DNA from: Candidatus Goldiibacteriota bacterium HGW-Goldbacteria-1
GTDB taxonomy: Bacteria; Oederibacteriota; PGYV01
Assembly (NCBI GenBank): GCA_002839855.1
Contig: PGYV01000011.1
Coordinates: forward strand, 1-55,798
Reading direction: 5' to 3'
DNA length: 55,798 nucleotides
A program made the translations under genes and the position numbers. The notes beneath the pieces were generated by a model. The model saw nothing but the letters and a program-made list of their open reading frames with translations, was not told the DNA's origin and searched no databases. Positions 8,331 through 17,716 of this stretch are shown in pieces. The first letter of the stretch is position 1, and the number at the start of each line of letters is the position of its first letter.

Positions 8331-8531
8331 AGGCATTGGGTATATTTTTTCAGCGCGCGCCGCAAATTGGTATCCTTGTATCCAAATAAACTTGAAATCA
8401 TCACTCGGGTTAATTCATTGGCAACCGTGAGCCCGCGGCACATACGGATTTGCCGGCGCAGCATTAAACCGCCCCTGCCGCATACACACTATGTTAGGGC
8501 GGCACGCACTGAAAAAACACACCCAACGCCA
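8331..8531. repeat. Long imperfect inverted repeat (arms about 33 bp, 136-bp loop)
   Basis: Arm 8331-8363 matches the reverse complement of 8499-8531 with only about six differences, nearly all transitions that would leave G-U pairs in RNA. The shared core is TTTTTTCAG between GGGT and GCGC-rich ends. The loop is GC-rich and holds smaller palindromes. An integron attC site was considered, but the core-box order is wrong. Function is unknown. Confidence 0.6.
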
Positions 8532-8582
8532 TTACTGTTTGTATCGTTCCAATTTTCAAATTGTGTATAATTTCTGTCTTTA

Positions 8583-8617
8583 CTCTCCGTCTCTCCGTCT
8601 CTCCGTCCCTCCGTCCT
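8583..8617. repeat. Octanucleotide tandem array (CTCCGTCT/CTCCGTCC)
   Basis: About four to five copies of the 8-base unit seen at 909-1011, in the same orientation, 125 bases before the next gene. Confidence 0.8.
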
Positions 8618-8741
8618 TTTGTCCATTTTTGATTAAACGTTAAATCAAAACAACATGCCGTTTTACATTATGAAATAGACTTCCGAAATATCTTGTGAGA
8701 TAATATATTTAAGGAAAATAATTAATATAAAAGAGGTCGGT

Positions 8742-11700
8742 ATGAAATTTATGCTTAAAAGAGTTCTCCTGGCAGCCTTTTTTTATATTGTCACATTTAA
8801 CCTTTATTCCGCCACAATGACAAGTGCCACATTATGCGTAAACGGCGATGACATAACTGATGTGTGGATAAACGGTTATTCTATGGGCTCGTTTAATTAT
8901 GTGAACTGGGATTCAACAGACCCTGTACCCTGCGTTAGTGTACCTATTGCCTATCTTAATGCCACCGGTGGAAACGTAATTGCCGCTCTAAACAGGGATA
9001 CAGGTATGGGTGAAATTTATACGTCGTGGGTTCTTGATGTAACTTACAGCGACGGACAGCACGCATACATGTCATCTGATGACGGGGTAAAATTAAACAC
9101 TTCCACTTATGACTGCTCTTCTCCGCCGGCAGCAGACTGGTATCAGCCCACATATAATCATTCTTCGTGGGGCGATGCCGTTGTTGTAACAGGCACCACC
9201 TGGGGCAAACAGATGTTTGACCCGGGAACGGGTTTAAGGGTAAAAATGCGTTCTTATTCCGCCACAGCTTCAAATTCGGGACATCCATGCCTGTATATGA
9301 GGCAGGGATTCACCCTTGTGCCGGAAGACCCTCCGCCTCCGCCAAACTTTACGCTTGTAAAATCCATGAGCAAAGTATCTGACATTACAACGGAAGATGT
9401 GACGGTTACTTTTCAGATATGCAATACAGGCGGATTCACGGAAGACCCGGTTGTAATCCACGATATTGCGGATATGGTGGTGCCTTCTACCGCTACCCTT
9501 GATTTTCAATACAAGTATACTGGAGCTCAAAATACAAGTACGGGGCCTAATTTTATAGAGTCACCCGCAGATGGTGATTTTGTTGATATTTCTTTTCCAA
9601 TGGGGTTTGAAGGAAATAAATGTTTAAACGTAAGTTTTGTCATAGTTGATTATTCCTGGCAGATTACTCAGGCGGAGGATAATTGCGCGACGGCTAATAA
9701 TTACGGCCGCGTGGTATGGAACGGCGGCAGCAGAAATTCCAACACCGTTGAATTTGACAAAAGGTGCTGGACAAACACGCCCACATTCACGCGGACATTT
9801 ACACCCACCGCGACTTTCACCAGAACTTTTACGCACACGTATACGCTGACGCCTACAAGGACGCCCACGTTTACCCAGACGCCCACAAGGACATATACAA
9901 ACACAAATTCGCCTACATATACCAGGACATATACCGCCACCTTTACAAACACAAATACAAATACCGCGACTTTTACAAGGACGCCCACGTATACAAATTC
10001 GCCCACTAATACCTTTACAAACACCCACAGCCCTACAAACACAAGGACAAATACTTATACTTTCACGCGGACTTTTACCAATACTTTTACAAACACGCAT
10101 ACTTTTACAAATACACCCACAAACACCTTTACACACACGCAGACGTTTACCCGTACTTATACAAATACTTTCACAGAGACTTATACTGTTGTGCCGTCAG
10201 CCACGGCCACCAATACTTTTACCAGCACGAATACGAGGACTTATACATACACTCATACAAACACCAACACCCCGACAAGTACAAATACGTTTACCGACAC
10301 ATATACGGCAGTGCCTTCTGCCACCGCCACTAATACGTTCACAAATACCAATACAAGGACTTATACATACACCCACACCAATACCAACACCCCCACAAAT
10401 ACAAATACGTTTACGGAAACATATACGGTAGTGCCTTCTGCCACCGTCACCAATACGTTCACAAATACAAATACAAGAACCAATACAAACACGCCCACAA
10501 ACACAAATACATTTACCCATACCAATACGGTTCCGCCGTCTTCAACTGTTACAAATACATTTACAAACACAAATACCAGGACTTATACAAATACCCCGAC
10601 CGAAACCTTTACTTTTACAAATACCTATACATCCACTGATACGCGCACACATACTCCCACAAGGACAAATACAAATACATACACGGCAACGACAATTTTT
10701 ACAAATACATTCACCCATACCAACACCTTTACACCCACTTTTACAAGGACGTTTACAAATACAAGAACCAACACCAACACGCCGACCGACACAAATACGC
10801 CCACGGACACATACACGCCGACATTTACAAGGACGTTTACAAATACAAGGACAAATACCAACACGCCGACTGACACAAATACGCCTACAAACACATACAC
10901 AGCGACATTCACGCGGACATTTACAAATACCCGCACATATACCAACACGCCCACTGACACAAATACGCCCACAAATACATACACCCCGACGTACACACGG
11001 ACATTTACGAATACCCGCACTCATACAAACACGCCGACTGTCACAAACACTTTCACACAGACATACACCCGTACTTTTACAAGGACGTTTACAAACACGC
11101 GGACGCATACTTTTACCCGCACTCACACAAATACAGCCACAAATACCAATACATTTACCCCCACAGTAACAAACACTTTCACGAAAACTTTCACAAATAC
11201 GGTCACTTACACATTTACCAACACGTTTACCCGCACGCATACGCACACGCCTATTCCCACACCGGCGGATCTTGAAGTTAAGCTGTCAGTTACGGGAGAA
11301 AACCCGCTGGTGGGTTCAGAGATAAAGTACAGGATGGTTGTAACAAACAAGTCCGGGTCGCCGGCGTATAATATAACCATTAATGACGTACTGCCGCCGG
11401 GGACAAGTTTCAGGGGGACAGATTTCAGGACGGCGTCTGACCCCGTGGTATCGGGCGGAACTGTCACTTTTGTCCTTGACCCGTCCTATGTGCTTGAAGC
11501 GGGAAAACAGCTTGTGCTTGAATTCAGCCTGACGCTGGATGCAATACATTCGGATTCCATAGATAACAGTGTTACGGTAAACTGGAATGATTCTGTATAT
11601 AAGGCGGGGCAGAATCCAAAAACTGCCACATCAGAAATAGCAAAATACCCGCTTAGAGAGCCTATTGTCTTCCCCAATCCTTTCAGCAAATCGGCGGCAA

Positions 11701-11924
11701 AAGACGGGGTGCTTAAAGTGGCCAACATGGTGCCGCAGTCTGTGTTTGTGGTTTACACCATTACAGGCGAACATGTAAGGTCAATTAAAGCCGAAAGCAC
11801 ATTCATAACCTGGGACGTAAAAAACGGCAACGGGGCTGATGTCTCGGCGGGAATTTATATGTATATGATAAGAAACAACTATTCAAAACAGCTGATTGTC
11901 GGGAAAATATTTATTCAGAATTAA
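8742..11924 (+). CDS. Giant Thr-alternating surface protein, paralog with jelly-roll head
   Basis: A secreted protein of 1060 residues; the ATG at 8742 follows GAGGT. It has a signal peptide (about 1-24). Residues 25-190 look like a galactose-binding-type beta-sandwich ([31 protein letters not shown]) as found in carbohydrate-binding regions; the ligand is unknown. Residues 200-335 are a DUF11-like unit after a proline run. Residues 345-840 are Thr-alternating. Residues 843-965 are a DUF11-like sandwich and 970-1060 a FlgD-like tail ([26 protein letters not shown]). The tail module and parts of the linker match the gene at 4781, so the pair arose by duplication with exchange of head domains. 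Confidence 0.8.
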   Translation: MKFMLKRVLLAAFFYIVTFNLYSATMTSATLCVNGDDITDVWINGYSMGSFNYVNWDSTDPVPCVSVPIAYLNATGGNVIAALNRDTGMGEIYTSWVLDVTYSDGQHAYMSSDDGVKLNTSTYDCSSPPAADWYQPTYNHSSWGDAVVVTGTTWGKQMFDPGTGLRVKMRSYSATASNSGHPCLYMRQGFTLVPEDPPPPPNFTLVKSMSKVSDITTEDVTVTFQICNTGGFTEDPVVIHDIADMVVPSTATLDFQYKYTGAQNTSTGPNFIESPADGDFVDISFPMGFEGNKCLNVSFVIVDYSWQITQAEDNCATANNYGRVVWNGGSRNSNTVEFDKRCWTNTPTFTRTFTPTATFTRTFTHTYTLTPTRTPTFTQTPTRTYTNTNSPTYTRTYTATFTNTNTNTATFTRTPTYTNSPTNTFTNTHSPTNTRTNTYTFTRTFTNTFTNTHTFTNTPTNTFTHTQTFTRTYTNTFTETYTVVPSATATNTFTSTNTRTYTYTHTNTNTPTSTNTFTDTYTAVPSATATNTFTNTNTRTYTYTHTNTNTPTNTNTFTETYTVVPSATVTNTFTNTNTRTNTNTPTNTNTFTHTNTVPPSSTVTNTFTNTNTRTYTNTPTETFTFTNTYTSTDTRTHTPTRTNTNTYTATTIFTNTFTHTNTFTPTFTRTFTNTRTNTNTPTDTNTPTDTYTPTFTRTFTNTRTNTNTPTDTNTPTNTYTATFTRTFTNTRTYTNTPTDTNTPTNTYTPTYTRTFTNTRTHTNTPTVTNTFTQTYTRTFTRTFTNTRTHTFTRTHTNTATNTNTFTPTVTNTFTKTFTNTVTYTFTNTFTRTHTHTPIPTPADLEVKLSVTGENPLVGSEIKYRMVVTNKSGSPAYNITINDVLPPGTSFRGTDFRTASDPVVSGGTVTFVLDPSYVLEAGKQLVLEFSLTLDAIHSDSIDNSVTVNWNDSVYKAGQNPKTATSEIAKYPLREPIVFPNPFSKSAAKDGVLKVANMVPQSVFVVYTITGEHVRSIKAESTFITWDVKNGNGADVSAGIYMYMIRNNYSKQLIVGKIFIQN

Positions 11925-11940
11925 CTGAAGAAAAAGATGA

Positions 11941-12092
11941 GGGACGGAGGGACAGAGGGACGGAGGGACAGAGGGACAGAGGGACGGAGGGACGGAAGGA
12001 CGGAAGGACGGAAGGACGGAAGGACGGAAGGACGGAAGGACGGAAGGTCGGAAGGACGGAAGGACGGAAGGTCGGAAGGTCGGAAGGTCGGA
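11941..12092. repeat. Octanucleotide tandem array (GGGACGGA/GGACGGAA/GGTCGGAA)
   Basis: About 19 copies of an 8-base unit, opposite in orientation to the arrays at 909-1011 and 8583-8617. The unit drifts along the array (GGGACGGA and GGGACAGA, then GGACGGAA, then GGTCGGAA). The array ends directly in hairpin copy B. Confidence 0.92.
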
Positions 12093-12105
12093 AAGATCTG
12101 GTAGA

Positions 12106-12124
12106 CGCGGGTCTTCAGCCCGCG
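12106..12124. repeat. Dispersed covarying hairpin, copy B
   Basis: CGCGGG (12106-12111) and CCCGCG (12119-12124) enclose TCTTCAG. It is preceded by GATCTGGTAGA and followed by GCAGTAG. The stem is that of copy A and the flank that of copies C and D, which ties the two stem types into one family. Confidence 0.72.
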
Positions 12125-12262
12125 GCAGTAGATTTTAGATTTAATTTTTAATTCCAAGCATCCAAGCATCTAAGCCTCCAATGTAAAATCTATTTTTCTT
12201 TAACCATTTCAACTGCAATATGATAAAATTAACTTATTATTTATATTAATAAAGGCGGGACG

Positions 12263-13390
12263 ATGAAAGATAATAAAGATGTATTTTACATGAAAACAGC
12301 GCTGGAACTTGCGGCAAAAGCAGAAGGGCATACCTCGCCTAACCCTTTAGTGGGATGTGTTATCGTGAAATCCGGCAGGGTTATAGGCGAAGGGTATCAT
12401 AAAAAAGCGGGGCTTGCGCACGCTGAAGTAGAAGCGTTAAAGCAGGCTGGGTCAAAAGCCAAAGGCGCTGTTTTATACGTCAATCTGGAGCCGTGTTCTC
12501 ACTTTGGCAAAACGCCGCCGTGCGCGGATGCCATAATAAATGCCGGTGTAAAAGAAGTGGTATGCGCTATGAAAGACCCCAACCCGCTTGTGTCCGGCAA
12601 AGGTTTTAATAAACTTAGAAAAGCCGGAATAAAAGTAAAAACAGGGGTGCTTCATGATGAAGCGTGCCGGTTAAACAGGATTTTTATAAAAAATATAACC
12701 TTAGAAAAACCGTATGTTGTCATGAAGGCGGCTGTTTCCACGGACGGAAAAATGGCTTTAAAGAACGGGGAATCCAAATGGATAACTTCCGCGCCGGCAA
12801 GGCAGGAGGCGCAGAAAATGCGTTTAATGTGCGACGCAATACTTGTGGGGATTAATACGGTTATAAATGATAATCCCTTTTTAGACTGCAGAATTGACAA
12901 GCGTAAAAAAATTAAGAAAATAATTCTGGATACAAACGGCAGGATGCCGGAAAAAGGCAATATATATTTAAACAGCGCGCCTGAAGATATTTATGTGGCG
13001 GTAAAAAGGATGGAAGAAAGAAAAGCCGAGAGGATGATAAAAAGGGGCATAAATATTATATACCTTAAAGGTAATGAAGAAAAACCGGCTCCGGACAAAG
13101 TGCTGTCAGAACTTTTCTGCAGGGGTATAAGAAGCGTACTGCTGGAAGGCGGCGGCACGGTGATAGCGTCTTTTCTTAAAAAACGGCTTATAGACGAAGC
13201 GCATATACATATCGCGCCTGTTATAATGGGAAGCGACGGTATACCGTTTGCCGGGGAGATGGGAATTGAAAAGATGCACGACGCGATAAAATTAAAAAAC
13301 CATACCGTTAAACAGTTCGGGCCGGATGTATTAATTTCCGGCGAAATAAAATATCCGGAGGTTAAAAGTGTTCAGCGGGATAGTCTTTGA
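12263..13390 (+). CDS. ribD: Bifunctional riboflavin deaminase/reductase RibD
   Basis: RibD catalyses two consecutive cytosolic steps of riboflavin synthesis: deamination of the pyrimidine intermediate, then NADPH-dependent reduction of its ribose. The 375-residue length is normal. The N-terminal deaminase domain has the zinc ligands and catalytic Glu: HAE at 53-55, PCSH at 77-80 and PPC at 85-87. The reductase domain begins near residue 150 (KAAVSTDGKMA) and contains LLEGGGTVIASFL. The start at 12263 follows GGCGGG. The end overlaps ribE by 23 bases, implying translational coupling. It is the first gene of a riboflavin operon. Confidence 0.96.
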   Translation: MKDNKDVFYMKTALELAAKAEGHTSPNPLVGCVIVKSGRVIGEGYHKKAGLAHAEVEALKQAGSKAKGAVLYVNLEPCSHFGKTPPCADAIINAGVKEVVCAMKDPNPLVSGKGFNKLRKAGIKVKTGVLHDEACRLNRIFIKNITLEKPYVVMKAAVSTDGKMALKNGESKWITSAPARQEAQKMRLMCDAILVGINTVINDNPFLDCRIDKRKKIKKIILDTNGRMPEKGNIYLNSAPEDIYVAVKRMEERKAERMIKRGINIIYLKGNEEKPAPDKVLSELFCRGIRSVLLEGGGTVIASFLKKRLIDEAHIHIAPVIMGSDGIPFAGEMGIEKMHDAIKLKNHTVKQFGPDVLISGEIKYPEVKSVQRDSL

Positions 13391-13970
13391 CCTTGCAAAG
13401 ATAAAAGCCGTGCGTTCCAAAGGCGGGCTTAAAGTGTTTGAAATAAGGCTTAATAAAAATATCAAAAATTCTGAAAAAGGGATGAGCATAGCGGTAAACG
13501 GCGTGTGTCTGACAGCGTCCCTGATAAAAAACGCCAGGGAGTTTGCGGCGGATGTAACCGCGGAGACCATGAAAAAAAGCACCCTGTCGGCGCTTCGCAC
13601 GGGCAGCAATGTAAATGTGGAATTCCCCGTGACTCCGGACGGTTTTTTAAGCGGGCATATTGTGCAGGGGCACGTGGACTGCACGGGCCGGATAGAATCT
13701 GTGGATAAAAAAAGCGGCAATATTGTTATTGCCGTCAGTTACCCTGAAAAGTTCGCCAGATATATTATAGAAAAAGGTTCTGTTGCAGTTGACGGCATAA
13801 GCCTTACAGCTTTTGACGTAAACAAAGACAGCTTTAAAGTCTCTGTAATACCGGAGACATTTAAAGCAACAAACGTAAAATTTTATAATAAAGGCACAAA
13901 AGTAAACCTGGAATTTGATATAATCAGTAAGTATGTGGAACGGCAGACAAATAAAAGGACGGAGAATTAA
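13368..13970 (+). CDS. ribE: Riboflavin synthase, alpha chain
   Basis: Converts two molecules of dimethyl-ribityllumazine into riboflavin plus a pyrimidine that is recycled. The 200-residue length and the internal duplication are typical: an N-terminal barrel with VNGVCLTA near residue 45 and a C-terminal barrel with VDGISLTAF near 145. The family N-terminus (usually MFTGI) appears as MFSGIV, translated from a GTG start at 13368 behind GGAGG. The start lies inside ribD. Two bases separate its stop from the next gene. Confidence 0.95.
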   Translation: MFSGIVFDLAKIKAVRSKGGLKVFEIRLNKNIKNSEKGMSIAVNGVCLTASLIKNAREFAADVTAETMKKSTLSALRTGSNVNVEFPVTPDGFLSGHIVQGHVDCTGRIESVDKKSGNIVIAVSYPEKFARYIIEKGSVAVDGISLTAFDVNKDSFKVSVIPETFKATNVKFYNKGTKVNLEFDIISKYVERQTNKRTEN

Positions 13971-13972
13971 AA

Positions 13973-14461
13973 ATGAGAGTTTTTGACGCGGCCGGGATGC
14001 CTCATGACAAGAACGTGGGCGGCACCGGAAGAAACAAAAAAGCAGAAGAGAAAAAGGGCACAAAATTCATTGCCAGGGACAAAGTAAATGAAATGAATTT
14101 TATGAAGCAGCTTACTGATGCCACAGAGGATCAGGTTAAAAAGAACCTGGACCAGCTTATTGAAGAATTGTCAGAGCAGGCAAAGGTGCTTGTAAAAAGG
14201 CGCACTTTTACGGAACTTGACAAATATAAAAGCCTTGTTAAAAATTTCATGAAAAAAGCCGTGGAAACAATGTATACGGTTAAGTTTTCCGACAGTTCAA
14301 AGGTGATGGCAAGGCGTAAAAAGGTATATGTGCTTGTGGAAAAAGTGGATGAAGAGCTTGAAAAACTGACTGCCCAGATTCTTAATTCCCAGGAGGAAAC
14401 GCTTGACCTTCTGGCTACCATAGACAGAATAAGGGGTATTTTGGTTGATATGTATTCATAA
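13973..14461 (+). CDS. YaaR/DUF327-family protein
   Basis: A 162-residue, highly charged, mostly helical protein without signal peptide or membrane segment. The C-terminal two thirds match the YaaR (DUF327) pattern: [40 protein letters not shown] and [13 protein letters not shown]. The function of the family is not established; in Firmicutes it is an accessory gene. Its place between ribE and ribBA, with a 2-base gap to ribE and a GGAG site, shows that it is co-transcribed with riboflavin genes. Whether it acts in that pathway is unknown. Confidence 0.8.
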   Translation: MRVFDAAGMPHDKNVGGTGRNKKAEEKKGTKFIARDKVNEMNFMKQLTDATEDQVKKNLDQLIEELSEQAKVLVKRRTFTELDKYKSLVKNFMKKAVETMYTVKFSDSSKVMARRKKVYVLVEKVDEELEKLTAQILNSQEETLDLLATIDRIRGILVDMYS

Positions 14462-14490
14462 GAAAAAATCTGACACCGGGAGCACTTATC

Positions 14491-15705
14491 ATGGAAGGTT
14501 ATAAATTAGCAACAGTGGAAGAAGCGGTTGCCGACTTAAAAGCCGGTAAAATGGTGATAGTTGTAGATGACGAAGACAGGGAAAATGAAGGCGACCTTAT
14601 CTGCCTTGCTGACAGAATCACCCCGGAAATTATAACATTTATGGCAAAGGAAGGCAGCGGCCTTATATGCCTTTCAATGGAAGAAGAACAGATAGCAAGG
14701 CTTGGATTAAGCCAGATGGTTGAACAGAACGAAGACAAGCACCGCACTGCTTTTACTGTTTCAATTGATGCCAAAGAGGGCACTACCACAGGCATCTCCG
14801 CGCGTGACAGGGCTATTACCATAAAACTTGCGGCGGATAAAAATACCACTTCTGCCGCTTTTCATAAACCCGGCCATGTGTTTCCGCTTGCGGCAAAAAA
14901 GAACGGGGTTTTGGAACGCGCGGGGCACACGGAAACCGCGGTTGATCTGGCGCGCCTTGCCGGATGCGAAGTATGCGGCGGGGCTATCTGTGAAATTATG
15001 AATGAAGACGGCGAAATGGCAAGGATGCCTCAACTTGTGGAATTCGCAAAAAAACATAACCTGAAAATTCTTACAATTGAAGAACTGATAAAATACCGAA
15101 GGGAAAAAGAAAAAACAGTTAAGTCAGCCGTGGAAACTGTTCTGCCCACTGAATACGGCACTTTTAAACTTTATATTTATACGGATAAAGAAGAAAAAGA
15201 CCTTCATCTTGCGCTGGTAATGGGTGATGTGAAAACACCGGAGCCGGTGCTCTTAAGGGTGCATTCCGAGTGCCTTACAGGTGATGTGCTTGGCTCGTTA
15301 AAATGCGACTGCGGAGACCAGCTGCACGCGGCGATGTCGATGATTGGAAAAGCGGGAAGGGGTGCGCTTATTTATATGAGGCAGGAAGGCCGGGGCATAG
15401 GGCTTATAAATAAAATGAAGGCGTATAAACTGCAGTATGAAAAAGGGCTTGATACCGTGGAAGCAAACGAAGCCCTTGGCTTCAAGGCGGATTTAAGGGA
15501 TTACGGCACAGGGGCGCAGATAATAGCGGACCTTGGAATAAAAAAGATAAAACTGTTAACAAACAATCCAAAAAAAGTTATCGGGTTAAGCGGGTATGGC
15601 CTGGAAATAGTGGAACGCCTGCCTTTGGAAATAACACCCAATGAAACTAACCGCAGGTATTTGAAGACAAAAATGGAAAAACTTGGGCATATGCTTCATC
15701 TATAA
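14491..15705 (+). CDS. ribBA: DHBP synthase / GTP cyclohydrolase II (RibBA)
   Basis: A fusion that supplies both precursors of riboflavin: dihydroxybutanone phosphate from ribulose 5-phosphate, and the pyrimidine from GTP. Residues 1-205 are the RibB domain, with the acidic magnesium/substrate loop [10 protein letters not shown] at 26-35 and [16 protein letters not shown]. Residues about 210-404 are the RibA domain, with zinc cysteines C261, C272 and C274 ([19 protein letters not shown]) and RQEGRGIGL near 297. The 404-residue length is normal and both active sites look intact. Last gene of the operon. Lumazine synthase (ribH), needed between RibBA and RibE, is not in the window. Confidence 0.97.
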   Translation: MEGYKLATVEEAVADLKAGKMVIVVDDEDRENEGDLICLADRITPEIITFMAKEGSGLICLSMEEEQIARLGLSQMVEQNEDKHRTAFTVSIDAKEGTTTGISARDRAITIKLAADKNTTSAAFHKPGHVFPLAAKKNGVLERAGHTETAVDLARLAGCEVCGGAICEIMNEDGEMARMPQLVEFAKKHNLKILTIEELIKYRREKEKTVKSAVETVLPTEYGTFKLYIYTDKEEKDLHLALVMGDVKTPEPVLLRVHSECLTGDVLGSLKCDCGDQLHAAMSMIGKAGRGALIYMRQEGRGIGLINKMKAYKLQYEKGLDTVEANEALGFKADLRDYGTGAQIIADLGIKKIKLLTNNPKKVIGLSGYGLEIVERLPLEITPNETNRRYLKTKMEKLGHMLHL

Positions 15706-15721
15706 CAGATTATTATATTGT

Positions 15722-15784
15722 TATGGAAATCTTTTGATATCGCAGGGGGCGCGCTCCTGCGCGCCCGGTTAAACAGGTTTTCCA
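15722..15784. terminator. Hairpin downstream of ribBA, possible terminator
   Basis: GGGCGCGC (15747-15754) pairs with GCGCGCCC (15759-15766) around TCCT. An outer arm pair, TATGGAAA-type near 15722 and TTTCCATA near 15777-15784, brackets it. No clean T run follows, so it may be a stabilising or REP-like structure rather than a true terminator. It lacks the GGTAG flank of the other hairpin family. Confidence 0.45.
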
Positions 15785-15839
15785 TAAATATTGTTATTTA
15801 CTTGTGAAGCCTATTATAAAAAAATAGCGGCTGTAAATA

Positions 15840-15848
15840 TGCTATAAT
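15840..15848 (+). promoter_or_regulatory. Extended -10 promoter of the REC-kinase gene
   Basis: TGCTATAAT (15840-15848) is an extended -10 element about 50 bases before the start. No good -35 is seen, which is usual for extended -10 promoters. Confidence 0.5.
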
Positions 15849-15896
15849 TTATATAGTGGGACTGTTGCTGATAAGACGCCAAAAATGGGTGGGTAT

Positions 15897-17636
15897 ATGA
15901 CACGCAGGGCTATAAGGGTTTTGCTTATTGAAGACAATAAAGGTGATGTTTTTTTTATGAAAAACATGCTTGCCGGCTCCGGCATAATAAAACCTGAAAT
16001 AGTATCGGTTGAAAATATATTAACCGGCATTGAAAAACTGCAAAACGAAAAGTTTGATATTATTATTCTGGATCTTTCGCTGTCTGATTCCGTAGGTCTT
16101 AAAGGGCTTGAAAGAATAAGGAAAATTGACAGCGAAACACCTGTCATGATAACCACAGGCAACGAAGATGAAAAAATGGCTGTTGAGTCTACAAATGTGG
16201 GGGCGCAGTCATATTTTGTAAAAGGCGATATTAACGGCGTTAATTTTATACAGACAATTTTATATTCAATTGACAGTAAAAAAATGTCCAGAGAAATTGA
16301 ATTAAGCGAAAGAAAATTGAGGTTTTTTCTTGAAAGCGCCACAGATTCGCTTAGTATTTGGGACCGGGATTTAAAGCTGCTTGATGCTAACGCGGCATTT
16401 ATGTCTTTTTTTACGGAGGGTACAAAAAAAGAAGATGTTATAGGTAATCCTATTGAAGAAGTGTATGATGACGTCAAAATATCCGGGCTTTATAATGAAT
16501 TCGTCAAAGTTATAAAAACAGGAGTTCCTTTTATAATAGACGATATGGTTCCTGATGTTAAATTAAAGCACATGGTCTTCAGCGGGTCGGCATTTAAGGT
16601 GGGCGAAGGAATGGGTCTGATGCTGAAAGATATAACGCAGATTAAAATATCAGAAAAAATAATGAAATCAAGCTACGAAAAGTTAAAAGAAGTGGATATG
16701 TTAAAGTCCACTTTTATCGCAATGATATCCCATGAGTTAAGAACCCCTTTGACGTCAATAAAGGGCTTTGTGGCTTTTTTGCTGAAAGGCGTAGGCGGAA
16801 AAATTGAAGAGCAACAGAGGGAATACCTTGAGATCATCAGAAGTAATTCTGACCGGCTGCTTTCCCTGATTAATGAACTTTTAGATTTCTCTAAGATTGA
16901 ATCAGGTACATTTTCTGTTGATAAAAAAAATACGCATATAAAGGATGTTATAGAGTCCACGGTAAAAGACATCTCATCTGTCGCGCAGTTAAAGAAAATC
17001 CGGGTCACAGTTCAGCAGGACACGGCAGTGCCGGTAATTTCAGCTGACCCAATGCGGCTTTCCCAGGTATTTATTAATATATTAAACAATTCAATAAAAT
17101 TCAGCGCTGAAGACACAGAGATAAAAATAAATCTTGGAAAAATGCATGAAGAAGAGCTGCAGATTCCGGATTATGCGAATGCGGTCTGCGAAAAAGGGGA
17201 AGAGTATATTCGTATATCAATAAAAGACGGGGGTCCGGGTATTGAGAAAGAAAATCTTAAAAGAGTATTTGAAAGGTTTTATCAGGTTAAAAATATAAAA
17301 AACCGGGGGTACGGAATCGGGCTTGGGCTTGCAATTTCAAAAAATATTGTGGAAGCTCACAGCGGCGCTATCTGGGCTGAATCTGACGGGCCGGGTAAAG
17401 GCGCTGTTTTTTATATTTTATTGCCGTTAAAAGCCGCGGGCGAAAAATGTGATAAAGCGCAGGGGTGTTTTGTCATAAGAAAGATAAAAGACCCGGATAA
17501 AAAGAGCCGTTTTATAGAGGCGTTCTGCAATTCTGAATATAAAAAATGTATTAGGTATAAGATTATTGAAAAAGGAGAAACCCCCGGGCTTGGCCTGCTT
17601 CCGGATGGTTCTGAACTGGACGAAATACAGGTTTAG
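15897..17636 (+). CDS. Hybrid receiver-PAS-histidine kinase
   Basis: A cytosolic kinase with no membrane segments, 579 residues from 15897. An ATG 12 bases upstream lacks a ribosome-binding site, while GGGTGGG precedes 15897. Residues 5-125 are a receiver domain (acidic pair E12, D13; phosphoacceptor D59 in IILDLSLSD). Residues about 135-250 are PAS-like. The HisKA box has H279 (MISHELRTPLTSIKGF), followed by the ATP-binding domain (KDGGPGIEKENLKRVF, YGIGLGLAIS). An N-terminal receiver means it is controlled by an upstream phosphodonor. The last 65 residues are an unusual tail with four cysteines (CDKAQGC; AFCNSEYKKC), absent from standard kinases. The core is closely related to the kinase at 30681. 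Confidence 0.9.
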   Translation: MTRRAIRVLLIEDNKGDVFFMKNMLAGSGIIKPEIVSVENILTGIEKLQNEKFDIIILDLSLSDSVGLKGLERIRKIDSETPVMITTGNEDEKMAVESTNVGAQSYFVKGDINGVNFIQTILYSIDSKKMSREIELSERKLRFFLESATDSLSIWDRDLKLLDANAAFMSFFTEGTKKEDVIGNPIEEVYDDVKISGLYNEFVKVIKTGVPFIIDDMVPDVKLKHMVFSGSAFKVGEGMGLMLKDITQIKISEKIMKSSYEKLKEVDMLKSTFIAMISHELRTPLTSIKGFVAFLLKGVGGKIEEQQREYLEIIRSNSDRLLSLINELLDFSKIESGTFSVDKKNTHIKDVIESTVKDISSVAQLKKIRVTVQQDTAVPVISADPMRLSQVFINILNNSIKFSAEDTEIKINLGKMHEEELQIPDYANAVCEKGEEYIRISIKDGGPGIEKENLKRVFERFYQVKNIKNRGYGIGLGLAISKNIVEAHSGAIWAESDGPGKGAVFYILLPLKAAGEKCDKAQGCFVIRKIKDPDKKSRFIEAFCNSEYKKCIRYKIIEKGETPGLGLLPDGSELDEIQV

Positions 17637-17716
17637 TTAATAAATTAAAGGGTGAAAAGGTTAGAAAAACCATATAATTTAAGGTAATTATTGAATTTGC
17701 AGGGGCAGAAAAATAC

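Larger units (their letters stand above)
8159..8741. other. 583-bp intergenic region between the two giant surface-protein genes
   Basis: No credible gene. From left to right it holds a short GCAGCTGG tandem (about 8168-8190), hairpin copy C (8208-8225), a long imperfect inverted repeat (8331-8531), an octamer array (8583-8617) and a weak possible promoter (TAGACT 8676-8681, 17 bases, GATAAT 8699-8704). Confidence 0.55.
11925..12262. other. Intergenic region before the riboflavin operon
   Basis: No gene. It holds the octamer array at 11941-12092, hairpin copy B at 12106-12124 and AT-rich sequence with a possible -10 element TATGAT (12219-12224) but no clear -35. No FMN riboswitch signature is seen before ribD. 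Confidence 0.55.

Noticed and set aside
8331-8531. Integron attC site
   Set aside because: The box-like ends occur in the order GTTGGGT then ACCCAAC, opposite to the RYYYAAC to GTTRRRY order of attC. The arms are also longer than usual and no integrase or cassette array is seen.
8158-8570. Two overlapping small frames (90 and 67 codons)
   Set aside because: They run through the hairpin and long inverted repeat, lack ribosome-binding sites and have no protein-like composition.
9624-11246. Similar antisense frames across the second Thr-rich gene
   Set aside because: Same cause: repeat-driven absence of stops on the other strand.
12130-12262. FMN riboswitch before ribD
   Set aside because: The conserved RFN element blocks are absent and the space is mostly AT-rich sequence after the repeats.
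15747-15766. A sixth copy of the dispersed hairpin family
   Set aside because: The stem is similar in GC content, but the GGTAG flank and tail are missing; it was kept only as a possible terminator.
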